Shown in pieces: positions 1-8,837 of a stretch of 58,350 nt of DNA. The translations under genes and the position numbers were made by a program. Origin of the DNA: Prevotella histicola JCM 15637 = DNF00424 (lineage in GTDB: Bacteria; Bacteroidota; Bacteroidia; Bacteroidales; Bacteroidaceae). The stretch spans positions 1 through 58,350 of the forward strand of contig NZ_BAJX01000018.1 of NCBI RefSeq assembly GCF_000613925.1, written 5' to 3'. Below the pieces are notes generated by a model. That model did no database searches, was not told the origin of the DNA, and worked only from the letters and a program-made list of their open reading frames with translations. Positions within the stretch are counted from its first letter, which is position 1, and each line of letters opens with the position of its first letter.

Positions 1-63
1 GATAGTAAATTCAGTGTAGATGGGCGAATAGTTGCTACTCCAATAAGGTTGAATTGTGTCTGA
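1..63 (+). CDS. possible 3' end of an upstream gene (partial)
   Basis: Frame 1 is open from the first base to a TGA at 61-63 and reads DSKFSVDGRIVATPIRLNCV, a plausible C-terminal tail. Only 20 codons are visible, so an open frame by chance is quite possible and no family can be named. The hairpin terminator at 241-289 on the same strand is consistent with a plus-strand gene ending near here. Bases 64-240 show no supportable gene; the short ORFs there are AT-rich and have no family features. Confidence 0.25.
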   Translation, partial: DSKFSVDGRIVATPIRLNCV

Positions 64-240
64 GGAGTTTGGCTTTAAGCCCTATTTATAAGAAGTTAAG
101 CAGGCATCTATCGTTTCTAATCACTATAAATCGAGAAGTAAAGGCATTTATACTGACAGGTACATTACAAGGCTTTTGGTTGTATAAGCGTTTTATTGTG
201 TGGCAATTTGTTGGTCTGACTGGAAATATAAGACAAAAGA

Positions 241-289
241 AAAAGTGAGAAGTTACTTGGTTTATAACCAAAAAACTTCTCACTTTTTT
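241..289 (+). terminator. intrinsic terminator
   Basis: GTGAGAAGTT at 245-254 pairs with AACTTCTCAC at 274-283 and is followed by six T. A second small stem (TTGGTT/AACCAA) fits in the loop. It would end transcription coming from the left edge of the window. Confidence 0.75.
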
Positions 290-399
290 GTCGCACTTCA
301 TGTGCGATACATAGCACTGAATGGTATTTAACTTTTTGTTTTACAGTATATTATGGTGTAGAGTTACCCTATGGGGAATATTACCGTTTGGTGGTAATA

Positions 400-951
400 T
401 TATTTAAGGAGCACCTGTCGGGCAAATTCCCATATTACAATACCTGCTGTGACACTCACATTAAGAGAATGTTTCGTACCAAACTGTGGGATTTCTAAGC
501 AACCATCGCTCATGTCAACAACACTCTGTTTAACTCCCTTTACCTCATTTCCCATGACGATAGCATAACGAGTATTGCCTGTATTAGAGCAAAGTGTGTC
601 TAAAGACATGTCCTGTAGCTTAGTAGAATGCTCTACTTGCTCCACACTGTACACACAAACTCCTTGCTGATGCAGCTCCTCAATGGCTTCTTCTGTCGTC
701 TTGAAGTATCGCCAGTCGACGGAGTTCTCACCGCCAAGTGCCGTCTTGTGTATCTCTGCATTGGGTGGAGTGGCAGTGATACCACATAGATAGACAGCCT
801 CAACACGGAAAGCGTCAGCCGTACGGAAGACACTTCCCACGTTATACAATGACCGTACATCATCCAAAACAACGATGAGTGGCAGCTTATCAGCCTCTTT
901 GAACTCCTCAATAGAGAGGCGATTCATTTCGATTGTGCGTAGTTTCCGCAT
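400..951 (-). CDS. TrmH/SpoU-family RNA methyltransferase
   Basis: 183 aa, a size typical of the short single-domain SPOUT methyltransferases that transfer a methyl group from SAM to a ribose 2'-OH in tRNA or rRNA. All three SpoU motifs are visible: NVGSVFRTADAF near residues 37-48, YAIVMGNEVKGV near 128-139, and SLNVSVTAG near 162-170, which form the knotted SAM site. There is no N-terminal RNA-binding extension, so the target RNA cannot be named. The ATG lies one base after the sufE stop, so the two are co-transcribed. A small hairpin (AATATTACC/GGTAATATT, 378-402) overlaps the stop codon and may help termination. Confidence 0.88.
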   Translation of the reverse strand: MRKLRTIEMNRLSIEEFKEADKLPLIVVLDDVRSLYNVGSVFRTADAFRVEAVYLCGITATPPNAEIHKTALGGENSVDWRYFKTTEEAIEELHQQGVCVYSVEQVEHSTKLQDMSLDTLCSNTGNTRYAIVMGNEVKGVKQSVVDMSDGCLEIPQFGTKHSLNVSVTAGIVIWEFARQVLLK

Positions 952-952
952 A

Positions 953-1369
953 TTACTTTAAGCTGAAAGCCAGCGCATAGGCCTTGATTCTCTTCACCAT
1001 TGACAGCAAACCGTTGCTACGAGTGGGTGAAAGATGCTGTCGAAGACCAATCTTATCAATGAAATAGAGGTCGGCATCAATGATTTCTTGCGGAGTATGG
1101 TTGTCCAACACTTGTATCAGAAGGGCTATTATGCCCTTAGTTATGAGCGCATCGGAGTCGGCTGTGAAGACGAGCTTACCATCTTTCTCGTCACATTGCA
1201 ACCATACACGACTCTGACAACCATCAATCAGGTTCTGTTCATTCTTGTACTGCTCGTCCAATGGTTCCAGTTCATTGCCCAGATCAATAAGCATCTGGTA
1301 CTTATCCATCCAATCGGTGAAGTCTGAGAACTCCTCGATTACGGCGTCTTGTGCTTCGTTTATTGTCAT
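953..1369 (-). CDS. sufE: SufE-like sulfur acceptor protein
   Basis: 138 aa cytoplasmic protein of the SufE/CsdE fold. SufE takes persulfide sulfur from the cysteine desulfurase SufS and passes it to Fe-S cluster assembly. The conserved sulfur-accepting cysteine is in the motif LIDGCQSRVWL (Cys51). The conserved basic pattern near the C-terminus (GLRQHLSPTRSNGL) is also present, and the length is usual for the family. It is first in a two-gene unit with the TrmH-like gene, one base apart. The U32 peptidase gene upstream on the same strand is 139 bp away, so a longer operon is possible. The partner sufS is not in this window. Confidence 0.9.
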   Translation of the reverse strand: MTINEAQDAVIEEFSDFTDWMDKYQMLIDLGNELEPLDEQYKNEQNLIDGCQSRVWLQCDEKDGKLVFTADSDALITKGIIALLIQVLDNHTPQEIIDADLYFIDKIGLRQHLSPTRSNGLLSMVKRIKAYALAFSLK

Positions 1370-1387
1370 AGTTCTTTATTATATGTT

Positions 1388-1512
1388 TGGAAGTTATAGG
1401 AGTTATAGGAGCTAAAGGGATTAAAGATGATGTAGCCAAAACGGTTATATCCGTATTGGGATGAGGCTTTTGGCTTCGCAATCTTAACTCCTTTGACTTC
1501 TTTACTTCCTAA
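1388..1512. repeat. GGAGTTA-type purine-rich repeat and its inverted partner
   Basis: The gap between the U32 gene and sufE holds repeated GGAGTTATA-like units on the plus strand (1389-1412). The complementary pyrimidine-rich sequence, TTAACTCCTTTGACTTC and following bases, lies at 1484-1510 and overlaps the U32 stop codon. A similar pyrimidine-rich stretch occurs upstream of korB at 23233-23267. The pair could form an imperfect stem in a transcript crossing the gap. Function unknown. Confidence 0.45.
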
Positions 1513-2759
1513 GATTTACTCTTAACCAACTTAAACAGCTTGTCGTTAGGGCGCACCTTATCAGGTACAGGGATAGAGACACGCCATCCTTGTTCAGCCA
1601 CTTCAACGGGTTTGAGGTCGTAACGTATCTCGTCAGCATTGAGGAACATAGCTCCAGTAGTATTACCTGTGATGAGCAATTTCTCACCCTTTGCAAAAGT
1701 ATTTGCCTCGACTGCTATCTCAGCAACGCCCAAACGAGAGAAATACTTCATCACTTTACCGATGAGAACCTTCTTCTCTGTAGCTTTGTTGCCGTATTCT
1801 TTGGTCCATTCGCCCATCTTCTGTCCTTGATAATAGCCATCCCAGAAACCACGATTGAAGACTGTTGAGAGGCGTTCATCCCACTTATCCTTCTTCTCTT
1901 CGGTGAAAGTGCCATCAAGAACACTCTCTATGGCTTCTTTATAGCAGCTGACAACGGTGTGAACATATTCTGGTCCACGGGCACGACCTTCAATCTTGAA
2001 CACTCGAACACCTGCATCCATCATCTTATCAATGAAGCGAACGCTCTTCAGATCCTTAGGACTCATGATGTATTTGTTGTCTATCTCGAGCTGATTTCCC
2101 GTCTCATTATCGGTCACAGTGTAGCTACGTCGACATATCTGAACGCACTCGCCACGGTTGGCAGAGCGGTTTGCGTCATGCAGACTCATGTAACATTTGC
2201 CTGATATGGCCATGCAGAAGGCACCATGGCAGAACATCTCAATGCGGATCGGTTCACCCTTTGGACCACAGATGTTCTGTTTCAGAATCTGTTCGTGTAT
2301 CTCTTTCACCTGATCCATGTTCAGTTCACGAGCCAATACTGCAACATCAGCAAACTGTGCATAGAACTTCAGGGCATCAATGTTTGAGATGTTAAGCTGT
2401 GTGGAGAGGTGAACTTCAACGCCCACTTGCCTACAATACATCATAACAGCTACGTCACTGGCAATTACGGCAGTGATATTTGCAGCCTTTGCAGCATCAA
2501 TAATCTCGTGCATCGTTGTGATATCTTCACCGTAGATGACAGTGTTTACCGTCAGATAGGTCTGGATACCGTGTGCCTTACACGTCTCTGTAATCTCATT
2601 GAGGTCATCAATGGTGAAGTGATTGGCAGAGTGTGAACGCATATTCAGCTTCCCAATGCCGAAGTAAACGGAGTTTGCTCCAGCTTGTATGGCAGCTGCC
2701 AGCGACTCACGTGAGCCTACAGGCGCCATTATTTCATAATCATTTATCTTCTTGTTCAT
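1509..2759 (-). CDS. peptidase U32 family protein (TrhP/YegQ-like)
   Basis: 416 aa. The N-terminal TIM-barrel-like U32 domain starts with the family signature EIMAPVGSRESLAAAIQAGA. The central cysteine-rich stretch (near residues 172-212) contains FCHGAFCMAISGKC and GECVQICRR, the pattern of U32 proteins that carry an Fe-S cluster. A C-terminal beta domain follows (about 330-416). Despite the name, characterised relatives such as E. coli TrhP hydroxylate U34 of tRNAs using a prephenate-derived pathway, and RlhA acts on 23S rRNA. Length and architecture fit the TrhP type, but the exact substrate is inference. The nearby TrmH-like and miaB genes also concern RNA modification. Confidence 0.85.
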   Translation of the reverse strand: MNKKINDYEIMAPVGSRESLAAAIQAGANSVYFGIGKLNMRSHSANHFTIDDLNEITETCKAHGIQTYLTVNTVIYGEDITTMHEIIDAAKAANITAVIASDVAVMMYCRQVGVEVHLSTQLNISNIDALKFYAQFADVAVLARELNMDQVKEIHEQILKQNICGPKGEPIRIEMFCHGAFCMAISGKCYMSLHDANRSANRGECVQICRRSYTVTDNETGNQLEIDNKYIMSPKDLKSVRFIDKMMDAGVRVFKIEGRARGPEYVHTVVSCYKEAIESVLDGTFTEEKKDKWDERLSTVFNRGFWDGYYQGQKMGEWTKEYGNKATEKKVLIGKVMKYFSRLGVAEIAVEANTFAKGEKLLITGNTTGAMFLNADEIRYDLKPVEVAEQGWRVSIPVPDKVRPNDKLFKLVKSKS

Positions 2760-2851
2760 CGTCTTTTTATCTTTTTCTTAGGGCTTTTATATAATCAAAA
2801 GTATAGGGGTTATACTGTCCTTTGTTGCAGTCAGCGACTGAAAATCAGCCG

Positions 2852-2859
2852 CAAAGTTA
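2852..2859 (-). promoter_or_regulatory. -7 promoter element for the U32 gene
   Basis: TAACTTTG on the minus strand matches the Bacteroidota -7 consensus TAnnTTTG, about 95 bp before the start codon. No clear TTG lies at the usual -33 distance. Confidence 0.5.
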
Positions 2860-2948
2860 CTCAAAATAATCGAGAAAAGGGCATAAGCGATATGTTTGAA
2901 AACAATAAACCATATGCTTCACGCAGCATTATGGAGCGTTACGTCATA

Positions 2949-3036
2949 TTTGATACATTGTCTTCTATCATTCTCTGGGATGGTTTCAACGTTTTGATAC
3001 ATGGTCTTTGACATACTGATACATAGGATATATGTA
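2949..3036. repeat. 22-bp-period tandem array (array J)
   Basis: Four 22-bp units (2949-2970, 2971-2992, 2993-3014, 3015-3036) lie between the divergent U32 and miaB genes. TGATACAT recurs at 2951, 2995 and 3017, spacings of 44 and 22 bp; the second unit is strongly diverged. It ends about 50 bp before the likely miaB -33 region. It is one of the weaker arrays in sequence conservation, but the period matches the others in the window. Confidence 0.55.
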
Positions 3037-3087
3037 TGCAGAATGATAGCATTGCGAGGTGCTAATCAGCAAATAGTCAGAGTGTTC

Positions 3088-3119
3088 TTCGCCCATCTGC
3101 AAACTATTTTGTATCTTTG
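3088..3119 (+). promoter_or_regulatory. promoter of miaB
   Basis: TATCTTTG at 3112-3119 is a perfect TAnnTTTG element 30 bp before the ATG. TTCG at 3088-3091, 20 bp upstream, is a degenerate -33 box. Confidence 0.65.
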
Positions 3120-3149
3120 CATGCTTAATTTTAGCGAGGATAAAACAGG

Positions 3150-4478
3150 ATGAAGAAACTCTATATAGAGACATATGGCTGCCAAATGAACGTGGCAGAC
3201 TCTGAAGTTGTGGCTTCAGTGATGAAGATGGCAGGCTATGATGTCTGTGAGAACGAGGAAGAAGCTGATGCAATCTTCCTTAATACATGCTCTGTGCGTG
3301 AGAATGCAGAGAACAAAATATATAATCGACTTGACACTTTACATGCTGAACAACGGAAGGGACGTGAACTGATTTTGGGCGTTCTGGGTTGTATGGCAGA
3401 ACGTGTGAGGAATGATTTGATACAGAATCACCACGCTAACCTTGTGTGTGGTCCAGATTCTTACCTCAATCTACCAGATATGATAGCGCAGTGTGAGAAC
3501 GGAAGGAACGCTATGGATATAGAACTATCAACCACTGAGACCTATCGAGACGTCATTCCACAGCGTATTGGTGGTAATCGTGTGTCAGGATTCGTTAGTA
3601 TCATGCGTGGTTGTAACAACTTCTGCCATTATTGTATCGTACCGTTCACACGTGGAAGGGAGCGCTCACGCGATGTGGAAAGTATCCTTAAGGAAGTGCA
3701 GGATTTGCATGATAAGGGCTTCAAGGAGGTAACGTTGCTCGGACAAAACGTCAATTCGTATGGTCTGTTACCCAATGGTAAGCGCCCAGAGAACGGAACT
3801 TCTTTTGCAGAACTGTTGCGGAAGGTAGCGCAGAGTGTGCCTGATATGCGTGTACGCTTCACTACTTCCAACCCTGAAGATATGACTGAAGATATCATTG
3901 AGGCTGTTGCAGCAGAACCAAACCTCTGCCATCACATTCATTTCCCAGCACAGAGCGGTAGTAATAGTGTATTGAAGCTGATGAATCGTAAGTATACTCG
4001 TGAGGATTACTTGCGGAAAGTAGCTGTCATTCGTCGACTTATTCCTGACTGTGGACTGACAACTGATATCTTTATCGGCTATCATAATGAGACGGAAGAG
4101 GACTTTCAGCAGACACTTTCATTGATGCGTGAGGTGGGATTTGACTCTGCTTTCATGTTTAAATACTCTGAACGCCCCGGCACTTATGCGGCAAAGCACT
4201 TGCCTGATAATGTGTCTGAGGATGAAAAGATACGTCGCTTGAATGAGTTAATTCGTCTTCAGACAGAGATTTCGGCTGAACAGAACAAGAAAGATGAGGG
4301 AAAAGAGTTTGATATACTCATCGAACGGTTTGGTAAACGCAGTCGTGAACAACTCATGGGACGCACTCCGCAGAATAAAGCCGTGGTCATAGCACGTGGC
4401 AATCACCATATCGGCGAGACCGTTCGAGTACGTATTACGGGTTCAACCAGCGCCACTCTCTTCGGAGAAGAAGTATAA
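3150..4478 (+). CDS. miaB: tRNA-2-methylthio-N6-dimethylallyladenosine synthase MiaB
   Basis: 442 aa radical-SAM methylthiotransferase. It converts i6A37 to ms2i6A37 in tRNAs reading UNN codons. The N-terminal UPF0004 domain supplies cluster cysteines at 11 (CQMN), 47 (NTCSVRE) and 81 (GCMAERV). The radical SAM motif is CNNFCHYC (Cys155, 159, 162), and a C-terminal TRAM-type domain follows (about 375-440). The pattern NTCSVRE and the length match MiaB rather than RimO or MtaB. It is transcribed alone from a TATCTTTG promoter and ends at the hairpin at 4501-4525. Confidence 0.95.
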   Translation: MKKLYIETYGCQMNVADSEVVASVMKMAGYDVCENEEEADAIFLNTCSVRENAENKIYNRLDTLHAEQRKGRELILGVLGCMAERVRNDLIQNHHANLVCGPDSYLNLPDMIAQCENGRNAMDIELSTTETYRDVIPQRIGGNRVSGFVSIMRGCNNFCHYCIVPFTRGRERSRDVESILKEVQDLHDKGFKEVTLLGQNVNSYGLLPNGKRPENGTSFAELLRKVAQSVPDMRVRFTTSNPEDMTEDIIEAVAAEPNLCHHIHFPAQSGSNSVLKLMNRKYTREDYLRKVAVIRRLIPDCGLTTDIFIGYHNETEEDFQQTLSLMREVGFDSAFMFKYSERPGTYAAKHLPDNVSEDEKIRRLNELIRLQTEISAEQNKKDEGKEFDILIERFGKRSREQLMGRTPQNKAVVIARGNHHIGETVRVRITGSTSATLFGEEV

Positions 4479-4500
4479 ACGTGTTGTTGATAAGAAGATA

Positions 4501-4525
4501 AAACCGCAAAATATTTTGCGGTTTT
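4501..4525 (+). terminator. intrinsic terminator of miaB
   Basis: Perfect stem AAACCGCAAAAT/ATTTTGCGGTTT 22 bp after the miaB stop, ending in a short T run. Its symmetry means it could work on both strands. Confidence 0.8.
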
Positions 4526-4587
4526 GCTATTTAATAGCTATATTTGCACAGAGGAATCCAAACAATAAAAGTAAGGCAGTAGCATAG

Positions 4588-4956
4588 ATGCATAGAGCAC
4601 TTCAGGCTTATTACCATATCTCAGATAATATAAAAGAGATTGGGATAGAACATTAGATGCTTTCTGAGGTCACAATAGCTGGGCTTTATAATGGCGTTTA
4701 CAACACTAAACAGTAGAAATATTTTAAAGAAATCCATAATTTGGAAAAGCTGTTTGAGGTGTTTTCAGTGTCAGATGCAGTATCGTTATTTGGCAGAAAT
4801 AAGGCAATGTTACGTCAGTGAGGGTTTGTTATTGAAAACTTTGATCTACTGATAGGATCAACAGCAGTGACAGATGATTGTATTCTTGTTACTGATAAGG
4901 TGGGTCATTTAGGAAGGATTCCAGATGTAAAAATAGAAAATTGGATAAGCACATAA
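4588..4956 (+). pseudogene. decayed VapC-type PIN-domain toxin
   Basis: One reading frame from 4588 to the TAA at 4954 translates into recognisable VapC/PIN sequence interrupted by three in-frame stops (TAG 4654, TAG 4714, TGA 4819). Legible parts include SEVTIAGLYNGVYNTKQ (normally S-x-x-T-x-A-E-L-Y-x-G), then ENFDLLIGSTAVTDDCILVT (normally F-D-L-L-I-G-x-x-A) and ending IPDVKIENWI. The invariant Glu of AEL is Gly here. The N-terminal segment with the first catalytic Asp is missing, since the miaB terminator lies where it should be. No VapB-like antitoxin is visible. This is an old, point-mutated relic of a type II toxin-antitoxin module; it runs to within 8 bp of the next gene. Confidence 0.8.
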
Positions 4957-4963
4957 AGCGTCT

Positions 4964-6823
4964 ATGAAGGAATTTATACACGTATTACTAAGGTTTGTAC
5001 CACCTTATAAGAAGTACCTTGTAATGTCGATAATCTTTAATATCTTATCGGCACTTCTCAATATCTTCTCTTTTGCAACGCTCATACCACTCCTTCAGAT
5101 ACTCTTTAAGGTTGATGCTGGAACAGGAGCAACACGTATTATGTCGTGGAGTGAGGGTTCTTTTAAGGATGTTTTATCCAACAATGCTGATTATTATACG
5201 CAGATTTATATTACAAGCTGGGGACCTACGACTGTCTTATTAGCTATTGGATTGGTTCTTGCCTTCATGACTTTTCTCAAGACTGGGGCTTATTTCTTAT
5301 CCTCTGCTTCTATTATTCCTATCCGAACGGGTGTCGTTCGTGATATTCGTAACCAGCTTTACCAGAAAATAACATCTCTTTCACTGGGTTTTTTCAGTGA
5401 AGAAAGGAAGGGAGATATCATTGCTCGTATGAGTGGAGACGTACAAGAGGTGGATAATTCCATCATGTCTTCTATTGATATGTTGTTCAAGAACCCCGTT
5501 CTTATAGTGATTTATTTTGTCACTTTGCTTATTATCTCATGGCAGTTGACACTCTTTACACTTATCTTTGTTCCAGTCTTTGGTTGGTTCATGGGCTTTG
5601 TTGGTCGTAAACTGAAGCAGAACAGTATCACAGCACAGACATTGTGGAGTGATACCATGAGTCAAGTAGAGGAGACTTTGGGTGGTTTACGTGTTATTAA
5701 GGCTTTCTGCGCAGAAGACTTAATGGATGAACGCTTTGATAAAATCAACTCACAGTATCGCAATGACATCATGCGTGTCAATATCCGTCAGCAACTTGCG
5801 CACCCTATGAGTGAGTTCTTGGGAACAGTAATGATTGTCGTTGTGCTGTGGTTTGGTGGTACACTTGTCCTTGGCCAGTATCCAATTATTAGTGGTCCGA
5901 CTTTCATTTATTATCTTGTTATCCTCTATAGTATCATCAATCCACTGAAGGAATTCTCCCGTGCAGGTTATAATATTCCTAAAGGACTTGCCTCTATGGA
6001 GCGTATTGATAAGATTCTTCAGGCTGAAGTGGAGATACAGGAGCCGAAGAATCCTGTTCACATCAATGCTTTTGAACATGAGATAGAATTCCGCCATGTC
6101 AGCTTCGCTTATACTGATGAGAAAGATAAAGACGGTAATTCAGTGTTGCATTGGGTGTTGAAGGATATAAACCTTGTCATACCAAAGGGCAAAACGGTTG
6201 CTTTGGTTGGGCAGAGTGGTAGTGGAAAGTCTACCTTGTTAGATCTGATACCTCGTTACTATGATGTTCAAGAAGGTGAGATTCTCATTGATGGAATCAA
6301 CATAAAGAACCTAGGAGTGCATGATTTGCGTCAGCTTATTGGTAATGTTAACCAGGAAGCAATCCTCTTCAACGATAGTTTTAAGAATAACATATCCTTT
6401 GGTTCGAATGCTTCTGAAGAGGCGATCATTGAAGCTGCGAAGATAGCCAACGCCCATGACTTCATCATGCACAGTGAGAAGGGGTATGATACGAATATTG
6501 GTGACCGTGGCGGTAGGCTCTCTGGAGGACAACGCCAACGTGTAAGTATTGCGCGTGCCATCCTTAAGAATCCTCCAATCCTTATCCTTGATGAGGCTAC
6601 ATCAGCACTTGATACGGAGAGTGAACGACTTGTTCAGGATGCACTTTACCGTCTTATGAAGACTCGAACGACCATTGCAGTGGCTCATCGACTATCAACT
6701 ATTAAGAATTCTGATGAGATTTGCGTGATGCATGAGGGTAGAATAGTAGAAAGAGGTACGCATGATAAGCTCATGGAAATGAACGGATATTATAAGAAAC
6801 TGCATGATATGCAGGAGATATAA
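4964..6823 (+). CDS. ABC transporter, fused permease and ATPase (MsbA-like lipid exporter)
   Basis: 619 aa half-transporter. The N-terminal membrane domain (about 1-350) has six predicted hydrophobic spans. The C-terminal ATPase has Walker A GQSGSGKST (near 411-420), signature LSGGQRQR (near 518), Walker B LILDEATSALD (near 540-550) and H-loop AVAHRLS (near 572). Such proteins flip lipid A-core or other lipid-linked molecules across the inner membrane as dimers. The next genes encode an LtaS-like phosphotransferase, an LpxL-like acyltransferase and a fucosyltransferase-like protein, which supports lipid A/LOS export. It could also export another lipid. No clear promoter is seen immediately upstream. 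Confidence 0.88.
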   Translation: MKEFIHVLLRFVPPYKKYLVMSIIFNILSALLNIFSFATLIPLLQILFKVDAGTGATRIMSWSEGSFKDVLSNNADYYTQIYITSWGPTTVLLAIGLVLAFMTFLKTGAYFLSSASIIPIRTGVVRDIRNQLYQKITSLSLGFFSEERKGDIIARMSGDVQEVDNSIMSSIDMLFKNPVLIVIYFVTLLIISWQLTLFTLIFVPVFGWFMGFVGRKLKQNSITAQTLWSDTMSQVEETLGGLRVIKAFCAEDLMDERFDKINSQYRNDIMRVNIRQQLAHPMSEFLGTVMIVVVLWFGGTLVLGQYPIISGPTFIYYLVILYSIINPLKEFSRAGYNIPKGLASMERIDKILQAEVEIQEPKNPVHINAFEHEIEFRHVSFAYTDEKDKDGNSVLHWVLKDINLVIPKGKTVALVGQSGSGKSTLLDLIPRYYDVQEGEILIDGINIKNLGVHDLRQLIGNVNQEAILFNDSFKNNISFGSNASEEAIIEAAKIANAHDFIMHSEKGYDTNIGDRGGRLSGGQRQRVSIARAILKNPPILILDEATSALDTESERLVQDALYRLMKTRTTIAVAHRLSTIKNSDEICVMHEGRIVERGTHDKLMEMNGYYKKLHDMQEI

Positions 6824-6863
6824 TCATTAGTAATAAAGAAAAGGGTAATAAATCAATTTGAAA

Positions 6864-8837
6864 ATGGATATGAAGTTAAGTAAGACATTTAGTCCTATAG
6901 TTGCTTTATTAGTCAATTTACTAATTGCTTTCGTGGCCTATAACATCTCACGAATAGAGTTTATTTTAGAGAATCTCAGTTATTTCTCAGAGCATTTATC
7001 GTTCTCTTACCTGTTAAGGATATTCGGTGGAGGGTATATGTTTGACCGTTCTGCCATTGTTTATTCCAACGCTCTTTACATTGTTTTAATGCTTTTGCCC
7101 TTCTGGCAAAAGGAAAATGCAGTTTATCATAAGCTATGTAAATGGGTTTTCGTGGTTGTTAACAGCATCAGTCTTGTTGTTAACTTGTGTGATTCAGTTT
7201 ATTTTCCATATACTTTAAGGCGCACAACAACCAGTGTGTTCCGTGAATTCCGTAATGAAACGAACCTCGGAGATGTCTTTTGGGGTGAGTTCTTGGTGCA
7301 TTGGTACCTCGTCTTACTTGCAATCGTAGTAATATGGGGTATGTGGAAGTTGTATTATATGCCTAAAACAAACGTAAAGGAGTTTACAAAGAGATCTGAA
7401 AAGCTACGCTTTGCAGGTGTACAACTTCTTGCATTGGTCATCTGTGTACCTCTGGGAGTTGGTGCTTGTCGTGGTGGATTGGAGACTGGTGTACGTCCAA
7501 TCACCATAAATAATGCTAATCAATACGTTGATCGACCCACTGATTGTGCCATTGTTCTCAACACACCGTTTGCCTTGATGCGTACGATAGGTAAGGATGT
7601 CTTTACTGTTCCCAGTTATTTCAAGTCGGAACAAGAGGCAGCTAAGATCTTTACACCTATCCATAAGCTTACTCCAACAGGCCCTTTCCGTCATAAGAAT
7701 GTGGTGGTTCTTATTGTAGAAAGCTTCGGTCGTGAGTATATCGGTGGACTGAACAAGATGTATTTTGGGGGTAAATACAAAGGATATACACCTAATGTGG
7801 ACAAGCTTATAGAGAAAAGCGCCGTTTGGTATTACTCCTTCTGCAACGGAAGAAAGAGTATTGACGGTATGCCAAGCGTACTCTGTGGTATTCCAATGTT
7901 CAAAGAGCCATTTGTTCTTACTCCTGCTTCAATGAACAATTATACAAGTATGGCAGGTTTGTTGTCCAAAGAAGGGTATAGCACAGCTTTCTTCCACGGT
8001 GCCAATCGTGGGTCTATGGGATTCTTGGCATTTGCCAATAAGACAGGATTTCAGCAGTATTACGGCCGTCAGGATTATGATGCTGATCCACGTTTTGGCA
8101 AGGGCAAGGATGACGATTTCGATGGTCATTGGGGCATTTGGGACGAACCTTTCTTGCAATATTGGTGCACGAAGATAGGAGAAATGAAGCAACCGTTCAT
8201 GACAACATGCTTTACTGTTAGCAGTCATACACCTTATATCATCCCAGAAAAGTATAAGAAGGTGTATCCTGAAGAAGGAATTGTCATGCACAAATGCATT
8301 CGTTACACGGATATGGCCATTGGTAAGTTCTTTGAGAAGGCCAGTAAGCAGCCTTGGTTTAAGAATACTATCTTCGTCATGACCAGTGATCACACCAATC
8401 TTAGTGATCATCAGCAGTACCAAACAGACATTGGTGGCTTCTGTTCACCTATTATTATATATGATCCTTCACAGGAATTGGTGAAGCCAGGTATGCGTAA
8501 TGGTATCGCACAGCAGATAGATATCCTGCCAACAGTGCTGAGCATACTGAACTATAACAAACCTTTCCTGTCATTTGGATGCGATCTTATGACCACACCG
8601 AACGATGATACGTATGCTGTCAACTATCTTAATGGTATCTATCAGTATGTAAAGCATGGATACACTATGCAGTTTGATGGTAATAAAGTGATTGGGATGT
8701 ATAAGCTGACTGACCTCCTTATGAAGCATAACCTTGTGGGGAAGGTGAAGGAACAGGCACAGATGGAAACAGAATTGAAAGCCATTATTTATCAATATAT
8801 GTACCGAATGGTGCATGATAAACTGCTTGCAAAATGA
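6864..8837 (+). CDS. LTA synthase-like membrane phosphotransferase (sulfatase fold)
   Basis: About 657 aa from the ATG at 6864; a TTG at 6858 is a less likely start. About five N-terminal membrane helices (to about residue 175) precede an extracytoplasmic alkaline-phosphatase-superfamily domain. Metal and catalytic features of LtaS-type enzymes are visible: VVVLIVESFGREY (metal Glu), GRKSIDGMPS (probable Ser nucleophile where LtaS has Thr), HGANRGSMGF and MTSDHTN (metal Asp-His). Relatives move phosphoglycerol or phosphoethanolamine from phospholipids to glycans or lipids. In a Gram-negative operon with LpxL and MsbA homologues it probably decorates LOS or another surface glycan; donor and acceptor are unknown. 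It overlaps the next gene by 4 bp. Confidence 0.82.
   Translation: MDMKLSKTFSPIVALLVNLLIAFVAYNISRIEFILENLSYFSEHLSFSYLLRIFGGGYMFDRSAIVYSNALYIVLMLLPFWQKENAVYHKLCKWVFVVVNSISLVVNLCDSVYFPYTLRRTTTSVFREFRNETNLGDVFWGEFLVHWYLVLLAIVVIWGMWKLYYMPKTNVKEFTKRSEKLRFAGVQLLALVICVPLGVGACRGGLETGVRPITINNANQYVDRPTDCAIVLNTPFALMRTIGKDVFTVPSYFKSEQEAAKIFTPIHKLTPTGPFRHKNVVVLIVESFGREYIGGLNKMYFGGKYKGYTPNVDKLIEKSAVWYYSFCNGRKSIDGMPSVLCGIPMFKEPFVLTPASMNNYTSMAGLLSKEGYSTAFFHGANRGSMGFLAFANKTGFQQYYGRQDYDADPRFGKGKDDDFDGHWGIWDEPFLQYWCTKIGEMKQPFMTTCFTVSSHTPYIIPEKYKKVYPEEGIVMHKCIRYTDMAIGKFFEKASKQPWFKNTIFVMTSDHTNLSDHQQYQTDIGGFCSPIIIYDPSQELVKPGMRNGIAQQIDILPTVLSILNYNKPFLSFGCDLMTTPNDDTYAVNYLNGIYQYVKHGYTMQFDGNKVIGMYKLTDLLMKHNLVGKVKEQAQMETELKAIIYQYMYRMVHDKLLAK

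Noticed and set aside
54..301. Short ORFs on both strands in the left gap
   Set aside because: They overlap each other and the terminator hairpin, are AT-rich, and show no family motif or promoter.
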